Part shown: positions 14,837 to 19,251 of the stretch, in pieces
Layout: each line of letters opens with the position of its first letter
How positions within the stretch are numbered: position 1 is the first letter of the stretch
Assembly: GCA_964568525.1 (NCBI GenBank)
Contig: CAZMPM010000022.1
Location: 1 to 19,251 of the forward strand
From: CAYZPB01 sp964568525
Lineage (GTDB): Bacteria; Bacillota; Bacilli; Tepidibacillales; Tepidibacillaceae
DNA length: 19,251 nt
Direction: 5' to 3'
Notes under the pieces: generated by a model
What the model was told of the DNA's origin: nothing
Databases searched by the model: none
What the model saw: the letters and a program-made list of their open reading frames with translations, nothing else
Position numbers and translations under genes: made by a program

Positions 14837-16480
14837 AAGCTGGGCAGCATAAGTTTCACTCGCATAGACGATTGCGTACTCAGCACTATTGAAAATTCGA
14901 TCTTTGCCAATTAAATCGACAACGCCGCCACGCTCGAGTTTTATCAGCACTTTTGGTTGCACGCTGGTCATTAGAACCATCGTGCCTTTTTTCTGCAGAT
15001 GGATTACAAGGTTATATAAAGCCTGCAGCCCTGAAATATCAAGAACAGGGACACCCCTCATTGATAAGATTAAAATTGCGGTATCGTCTAATTCCGATAG
15101 TTGCGACCTTAGCTTTTCGACTACCGCGAAAAATATCGTTCCTGTTAGGTATGCTATCCGAATCTGCTGTGGTACATCTGGGATGCTGATTCCCGCCTCT
15201 TCTAATTTTTTATTGTCTATTTTTCTAATTGTAATATCTATGTCCGCTAGACGAACAACGATTAAGATTGCAGAAAAAGCAACGCCGATTACGATTGCTT
15301 GCGTCAAGTCAAGCAGCAACGTAGCAACCAAAGTGATTGAAAACTCGGCTATCCCCGATTTAAATCGATGTCCAAAAACATAACTTATATTTTCCCAATC
15401 ATTCATGCGCCATGCAGTGACAATCAGTACACCAGCAAGCGCTGACAGCGGTATTGCTGACATTATTGGTGCCAACATTAGCACTGACAAAAGCAACACC
15501 ACCGCATGAAAAATGCCCGCCAACCGAGTTACCCCACCAGCTTTAATGACCACGCTAGTTCGTGCGATTGCAGCAGTTGCAGGAACCCCGCCGAAAAAAG
15601 GGATTACTATGTTGCCGATACCTTGTGCGACAAGTTCGCGATCGTTGTTAAGTCGTTCTTTTTTTAATCTGCCAGCTGAAGCCCCGCATAAAAGGCTTTC
15701 AATCATCGCTAAAGCAGCAATGCTTAGGGCTGGAAGTAGAAGTTCGCTATATTGAGTTAGAGATACACCTACTAGTGAGAGTCGGTCTGATAGAATAAGT
15801 GTTTTTGGAATTTCACCGACAGTTGCAACATCTAACTTAAGAAAATAATTGATTATTAAAACAATGACAAGACTTGCTAATGAGGATGGAATTATTTGAT
15901 TTAGACGTTTAGGCCAGAAAATCATGATTGCGATAACAAATAGGCCAATCAACATTGTTGGGATATCAGGATCAAAGCCGATTCTAAAGTAGGAAATAAC
16001 TTTGCTGATAGCCAGTTCCCCTTCGGAAGTAACTCCGAAAAAGTTATTTAGTTGTCCTAAAGCGATGATGACTGCAATGCCCGATGTAAACCCAGTAATA
16101 ACTGATGATGGAATAAAGTGGATTAATCTGCCGAACCGAAATATACCGGCAATTACTAACATAATTCCTGCTATAAAAGTAGCAATAAACATGCCTTCAA
16201 GTCCATGATTATGGACAAGTGTAATTAGTATAGCCATCATTGCGCCTGTTGGACCAGAGATTTGAAAAGAAGCTCCCGAAAGAGCTCCTATAAGAAATCC
16301 AGCAATAATTGCAGTAACCAAACCGGCTGCAGCAGTAGCTCCTGAACCCACCCCGAAAGCCAGTGCTAGTGGTAAGGCAACAGCAGCGACGGTCAAACCT
16401 GCCATGATGTCTCTAGAAAGAATATTGCGATTATAACCGGCAAATTCATTTTTTAAATCATTAATATAAGTGCGTAACAT
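14813..16480 (-). CDS. SulP-family anion transporter with STAS domain
   Basis: 555 residues, the usual length. The transmembrane part (about 24-415) begins with DIMAGLTVAAVALPLALAFG and carries the family's QISGPTGAM segment. A cytoplasmic STAS domain (about 440-550) with LDISGLQAL closes the protein. SulP proteins move sulfate, bicarbonate or dicarboxylates, usually with Na+ or H+; the substrate here is not determined. AAGGGGA lies 8 bases before ATG 16480. It is divergent from degV, sharing a 160-base promoter region, and convergent with TraX, overlapping by 24 bases. There is no room for a terminator between the two. Confidence 0.93.
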   Translation of the reverse strand: MLRTYINDLKNEFAGYNRNILSRDIMAGLTVAAVALPLALAFGVGSGATAAAGLVTAIIAGFLIGALSGASFQISGPTGAMMAILITLVHNHGLEGMFIATFIAGIMLVIAGIFRFGRLIHFIPSSVITGFTSGIAVIIALGQLNNFFGVTSEGELAISKVISYFRIGFDPDIPTMLIGLFVIAIMIFWPKRLNQIIPSSLASLVIVLIINYFLKLDVATVGEIPKTLILSDRLSLVGVSLTQYSELLLPALSIAALAMIESLLCGASAGRLKKERLNNDRELVAQGIGNIVIPFFGGVPATAAIARTSVVIKAGGVTRLAGIFHAVVLLLSVLMLAPIMSAIPLSALAGVLIVTAWRMNDWENISYVFGHRFKSGIAEFSITLVATLLLDLTQAIVIGVAFSAILIVVRLADIDITIRKIDNKKLEEAGISIPDVPQQIRIAYLTGTIFFAVVEKLRSQLSELDDTAILILSMRGVPVLDISGLQALYNLVIHLQKKGTMVLMTSVQPKVLIKLERGGVVDLIGKDRIFNSAEYAIVYASETYAAQLLEQSEKI

Positions 16481-16527
16481 TAAAAAATCCCCTTATATAT
16501 GTACCCTATGGTGGGTCAACGCTATTT

Positions 16528-16556
16528 AGTATATACCTATTTTTAAAAGTTGTCAC
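16528..16556 (-). promoter_or_regulatory. Sigma-A-type promoter of sulP
   Basis: On minus, GTGACA (16551-16556), a 17-base spacer and TATACT (16528-16533). The start of transcription would be near 16521, giving a leader of about 40 bases. The -35 overlaps the region from which the degV promoter reads the other way. Confidence 0.65.
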
Positions 16557-16579
16557 TATTAGTATATTGGCTATACCTA
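16532..16579. repeat. Direct repeat TATACCTA flanking the sulP/degV promoters
   Basis: TATACCTA occurs at 16532-16539 and again at 16572-16579 in the same orientation, exactly 40 bases apart (about four helical turns). One copy overlaps the sulP -10 and the other lies between the degV promoter elements. This could be a regulator site, or coincidence in A/T-rich DNA. Confidence 0.35.
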
Positions 16580-16596
16580 GAAAAAAGTGTTATTAT
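16567..16596 (+). promoter_or_regulatory. Promoter of degV
   Basis: TTGGCT (16567-16572), an 18-base spacer and TATTAT (16591-16596), giving a transcript start near 16603 and a leader of about 40 bases. TTGTCA/TATACC (16550/16572) is an alternative on the same strand. Confidence 0.45.
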
Positions 16597-16643
16597 ATAC
16601 GTATCATAAACGTGAAGATTTTTATTTTATGGGAGAGGTGTTA

Positions 16644-17495
16644 ATGAAGAAAATTATTTTAAGCGCTGATAGTACATGCGATTTATCGGACGAGTTGAAA
16701 GAAAAATATCAAGTTTTTATTCAACCTTTAACTATAAATTTAGGTGATAAACATTATAAAGACGGGGTAGATATTAAGCCAGATGACATTTATGAACATT
16801 ATCAACGTTATAAAGTATTATCGAAAACCTCAGCACCCAACCCGGCGGAATACATTCAGCATTTTAAAAAGTGGACCGATGAAGGTCATGATGTTATCCA
16901 TATAAGTTTAGGGTCAGCAATTTCAGCATCGTATCAGAACGCTTGTATAGCGGCCGAGGAACTAGGTAATGTCTATCCAATTGACTCTGGTAATTTATCA
17001 AATGGTTCAGGACTTTTAGTTCTTGAAGCGGCTGACCGTATCGCTAAGGGGATGTCAACTAAGCAAATTAGCGAAGAAATAAACGCACTACGTTCAAGTG
17101 TTCATGCAAGTTTTGTTATAAATAGCTTGACCTATCTGCATGCTGGTGGTCGATGTTCGGCTCTACAAAAATTCGGCGCGAATACACTAAATATCAAGCC
17201 GTTGATTGAAGTAAATAATGAGGATGCATCGATGACTATCGGTAAAAAATATCGGGGTTCTCTGCAGAAGGCGATTAGAACTTACACAGAAGATAAATTG
17301 GCGAATCGTGACGACTTAAAGCTTGATCGGGTTTTCATAACACATTCAGGGGCAGCTCAAGAGAACCTTGAGATGGTTAGAGGATTAATTAAAGAACTGG
17401 CAGACTTTGAAGAAATTCTAGATTCACGTGCAGGCTGCACTATCTCGTCACATTGTGGACCTGATACTCTTGGCGTTTTTTTTATGACAAAATAG
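16644..17495 (+). CDS. DegV-family fatty-acid-binding protein
   Basis: 283 residues, the normal length. The N-terminal domain begins ILSADSTCDL; the lipid carboxylate-contacting TSAPNP (Thr62-Ser63) and the loop ISLGSAISASYQNA (about 87-100) are intact. The C-terminal domain has LTYLHAGGRCSALQ and ends with the SSHCGPDTLGVFF motif. DegV/FakB proteins bind a fatty acid and, with a FakA kinase (not in this window), can present it for phosphorylation. The start is ATG 16644, behind GAGAGGTG; the longer frame to 16587 begins before the predicted transcript start. The purC-like gene follows at 14 bases. Confidence 0.95.
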   Translation: MKKIILSADSTCDLSDELKEKYQVFIQPLTINLGDKHYKDGVDIKPDDIYEHYQRYKVLSKTSAPNPAEYIQHFKKWTDEGHDVIHISLGSAISASYQNACIAAEELGNVYPIDSGNLSNGSGLLVLEAADRIAKGMSTKQISEEINALRSSVHASFVINSLTYLHAGGRCSALQKFGANTLNIKPLIEVNNEDASMTIGKKYRGSLQKAIRTYTEDKLANRDDLKLDRVFITHSGAAQENLEMVRGLIKELADFEEILDSRAGCTISSHCGPDTLGVFFMTK

Positions 17496-17509
17496 GAGTG
17501 AGATAGACG

Positions 17510-18187
17510 ATGAGAAAAGTATATGTGGGAAAAACTAAAGATGTATATGCGTTAGATGATGGTAATTACCGTCTGGTTTTTAAGGACGATGTGACTGGGA
17601 CAGATGGTGTTTTTGATCCGGGTGCTAACACAGTGGGATTAAAAATTGAGGGGATTGGTCTTGGCAATCTTAAAATGTCGACAAAACTATTTAAAATGCT
17701 TAATGATGCAGGGGTTGCAACACATTTTATCGGCGCGGATTTTTCGGCGGGGACGATGGACGTTAAGGCGGCAAAACCTTTTGGTAAAGGATTAGAAGTA
17801 ATTTGTCGTTATCGTGCTGTTGGCAGTTTTATTCGCCGCTATGGTGCCTACATTAACTCTGGCGAGAAACTTGAAGCGTATGTAGAGATGACGATTAAAG
17901 ACGATGAACGTGGAGACCCACTAATTACTGTTGAAGGGCTTGAAGCGCTGGGTATCCTTACAGCAGAGCAATTTAAGGAGATTAAACTCACTACACAAAA
18001 GATTACTGCGCTAATCAGTGATTTACTAACAAGCAAAGGGTTAGAGCTATACGATATAAAACTTGAGTTTGGAACTGATGCTGCTGGAAATGTAATGCTA
18101 ATAGATGAACTATCTGCGGGAAATATGCGCGTGTATCGAGGCGAACAGATAGTTGATCCGTTGGAATTGACTGCAGAGTTAGTCTAA
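17510..18187 (+). CDS. PurC-like SAICAR synthetase homologue, short divergent form
   Basis: 225 residues, slightly shorter than ordinary PurC (about 235-240). The GKTKDVY start, FKDDVTG, RAVGSFIRRYG, DDERGDP and DIKLEFG blocks align with PurC, which joins aspartate to CAIR in purine synthesis using ATP. Differences are clear. The usual VVRN is ICRY, the DE(I/F)SPD signature is DELSAGN, and the following R(L/F)WD is RVYRG. The protein stops about 27 residues after DEL, so the usual C-terminal helix is short. I recall such forms annotated as PurC in many Clostridia. It is cotranscribed with degV and the EFR1-type gene, not with purine genes. GGAGTGAG precedes ATG 17510. Confidence 0.8.
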   Translation: MRKVYVGKTKDVYALDDGNYRLVFKDDVTGTDGVFDPGANTVGLKIEGIGLGNLKMSTKLFKMLNDAGVATHFIGADFSAGTMDVKAAKPFGKGLEVICRYRAVGSFIRRYGAYINSGEKLEAYVEMTIKDDERGDPLITVEGLEALGILTAEQFKEIKLTTQKITALISDLLTSKGLELYDIKLEFGTDAAGNVMLIDELSAGNMRVYRGEQIVDPLELTAELV

Positions 18188-18244
18188 CTTTCTATTTATG
18201 TAGTTTTGAGGTTCAAAAGGTCGGATTTACTTGAGGTAGCTACA

Positions 18245-19120
18245 ATGTTTAATCAACAAGTAAACATAATTTACTATACTGGTACGCGAGGAACGATGCG
18301 GATAGCGGAAGCTTTTGCCAAATCGTTTCAAGCTGCTGGTTATAAAACTAATCTGCAGCGTCTAAAGGAAGACGTTGAAATTACTAATTTGGAACATGCG
18401 CTAATGTTTCTTGTATTTCCGGTGCACTCATTTAGTGCGCCGGAAATCGTTTATAAGTGGATCGAAAGTCTAGAAACTGTTGAGCAACGGCTTGCGGCTG
18501 TAATATCAGTTTCTGGTGGCGGTGAGATGTTATCCAATACCGCTTGTAGACATCGCGTTAATAAATTATTTGATGCTAAAGGGTATAAGGTATTTTACGA
18601 AGATATGATTGTGATGCCGTCAAACTGTATTGTAGCGACAAAAGAACCCATTGCTAAGATTTTACTAGAAATGTTTCCTGAGAAGGTTGATTTAATTGTT
18701 GGCGATGTAATACGCGGCAAGGCAAGGCGAACCAAACCAAAACTGATTGATTATCTGATTACGCGGCTTGGTGAGTCCGAGAAAAAAATAACCACTCGGT
18801 TTGGTCGTGAAATTGCGGTTACTGACCGTTGTGATGGATGCGGGCTCTGCGTTAAAAACTGTCCGGCGAATAACATCTCGCTGGTTGCTAAACGCGCCGT
18901 TTTTGCTGATGCCTGTCACCTTTGTCTGAGCTGTATTTACATTTGTCCGCAGAATGCTTTAGAACCACAGTATGGTAAAGTGATGGTTATTCGCGCCGGC
19001 TATGATCTAGATGCTTTGGAAAAGTTAGAGCTAGATACTAGTCAGATTAATGTGAAGAGGTATACGCGCGGTTTTATCTGGAACGGCGTCCGCAGATACA
19101 TATTAGAACACAGGAAGTAG
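18245..19120 (+). CDS. EFR1-type flavodoxin/ferredoxin fusion protein
   Basis: 291 residues. The N-terminal flavodoxin-like domain (about 1-150) has the FMN phosphate loop YYTGTRGTMRIAEAFA at about 10-25. The C-terminal part has two 4Fe-4S motifs: Cys 196/199/202 with 206, and Cys 224/227/230 with 234 (CxxCxxCxxxCP in each). It is a soluble electron carrier or reductase of unknown partner. I prefer ATG 18245, with GAGG 8 bases upstream, over the in-frame TTG 18206, which lacks a ribosome site. It lies 57 bases after the purC-like stop on the same strand, probably in one operon. Confidence 0.9.
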   Translation: MFNQQVNIIYYTGTRGTMRIAEAFAKSFQAAGYKTNLQRLKEDVEITNLEHALMFLVFPVHSFSAPEIVYKWIESLETVEQRLAAVISVSGGGEMLSNTACRHRVNKLFDAKGYKVFYEDMIVMPSNCIVATKEPIAKILLEMFPEKVDLIVGDVIRGKARRTKPKLIDYLITRLGESEKKITTRFGREIAVTDRCDGCGLCVKNCPANNISLVAKRAVFADACHLCLSCIYICPQNALEPQYGKVMVIRAGYDLDALEKLELDTSQINVKRYTRGFIWNGVRRYILEHRK

Positions 19121-19158
19121 GTTATATTACTATCTTCATTTAACTAACTGTTCTAATT

Positions 19159-19167
19159 TGATATACT
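19159..19167 (+). promoter_or_regulatory. Extended -10 promoter of the gene at the window end
   Basis: TGATATACT (TGn plus TATACT) has a weak TTTAAC 17 bases upstream of the hexamer (19139-19144). The transcript would begin near 19174, about 58 bases before ATG 19232. There is no clear terminator between the EFR1-type gene and this site. Confidence 0.45.
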
Positions 19168-19231
19168 AGCGAAATAAGGATTTAGATCTAAATAATGTTC
19201 GCTTATGGCATTTAATAGAAGGAGTGTACGC

Positions 19232-19251
19232 ATGAAGTGGATGAAGGCCTT
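19232..19251 (+). CDS. 5' end of a gene that runs off the window (partial)
   Basis: ATG 19232 begins MKWMKA. It is preceded by AAGGAG (19219-19224) at a spacing of 7 bases and a promoter at 19159-19167. Too little is present to name a product. Confidence 0.6.

Noticed and set aside
14889..15383. 164-residue plus-strand frame
   Set aside because: Antisense to the STAS and last helices of sulP; the sulP frame is full length with all family motifs. Two further plus-strand frames (15513-15755 and 16002-16208) are rejected for the same reason.
16587..16643. Longer N-terminus for the DegV protein
   Set aside because: It includes the promoter -10 region, has no ribosome site, and the family begins at the KKIILSADST segment encoded from 16644.
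19121..19140. Terminator after the EFR1-type gene
   Set aside because: GAAGTAG and CTATCTTC can pair only with a bulge and no T-run follows, so I do not call it.

Overview
The window looks like an ordinary chromosomal stretch of a low-GC Gram-positive bacterium (Bacillota, probably Clostridia or close to it). The reasons are A/T-rich DNA with strong GGAGG-type ribosome binding sites, and the gene content: a SigI/RsgI pair, a DegV protein, a flavodoxin-ferredoxin (EFR1) protein, a BmrU/YegS-type lipid kinase and lipoproteins with Gram-positive lipoboxes. TGA is used as a stop. I see no insertion sequence, prophage, CRISPR array, tRNA or rRNA. No gene-free stretch exceeds about 170 bases.

Layout. 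At 1-48 is the 3' end of a probable RNA uracil-C5 methyltransferase (RlmD/TrmA type), followed by a small GNAT-like gene and a strong terminator. On the minus strand come a membrane protein with a double zinc ribbon, then a histidine kinase/response regulator pair, divergent from a PAP2 lipid phosphatase. Next are a DUF5661-type protein and a rhodanese lipoprotein on plus, facing a minus-strand pair (a GNAT enzyme and a membrane-anchored endonuclease/exonuclease/phosphatase-fold protein). From 6702 to 9581 lies a tight three-gene unit: an HSL-type alpha/beta hydrolase, a condensation-type (alcohol acetyltransferase-like) acyltransferase and a zinc-ribbon membrane protein of the DUF6320 type. 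It ends in a terminator.

From 9746 to 11406 lies sigI-rsgI with a 4-base stop/start overlap. A methyltransferase, a small membrane protein, a lipoprotein possibly of the IseA/YoeB type, a diacylglycerol-kinase-like enzyme and a TraX-like membrane protein follow on plus. TraX overlaps by 24 bases, tail to tail, with a SulP anion transporter on minus. Divergent from sulP are degV, a short PurC-like gene and an EFR1-type flavodoxin/ferredoxin gene. A new gene begins at 19232 and runs off the window.

How they fit together (inference): a cell-envelope theme recurs. It includes a two-component system beside a PAP2 phosphatase, SigI/RsgI surface sensing, the lipid kinase, two lipoproteins and an acyltransferase/hydrolase/membrane-protein module. 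The items I find most interesting are that three-gene module, the divergent PurC-like protein in a degV/EFR1 operon, the RsgI homologue whose outer region ends in a disordered Q/N/D/R-rich tail, and the lipid kinase gene, whose Shine-Dalgarno sequence is not followed by a normal start codon.
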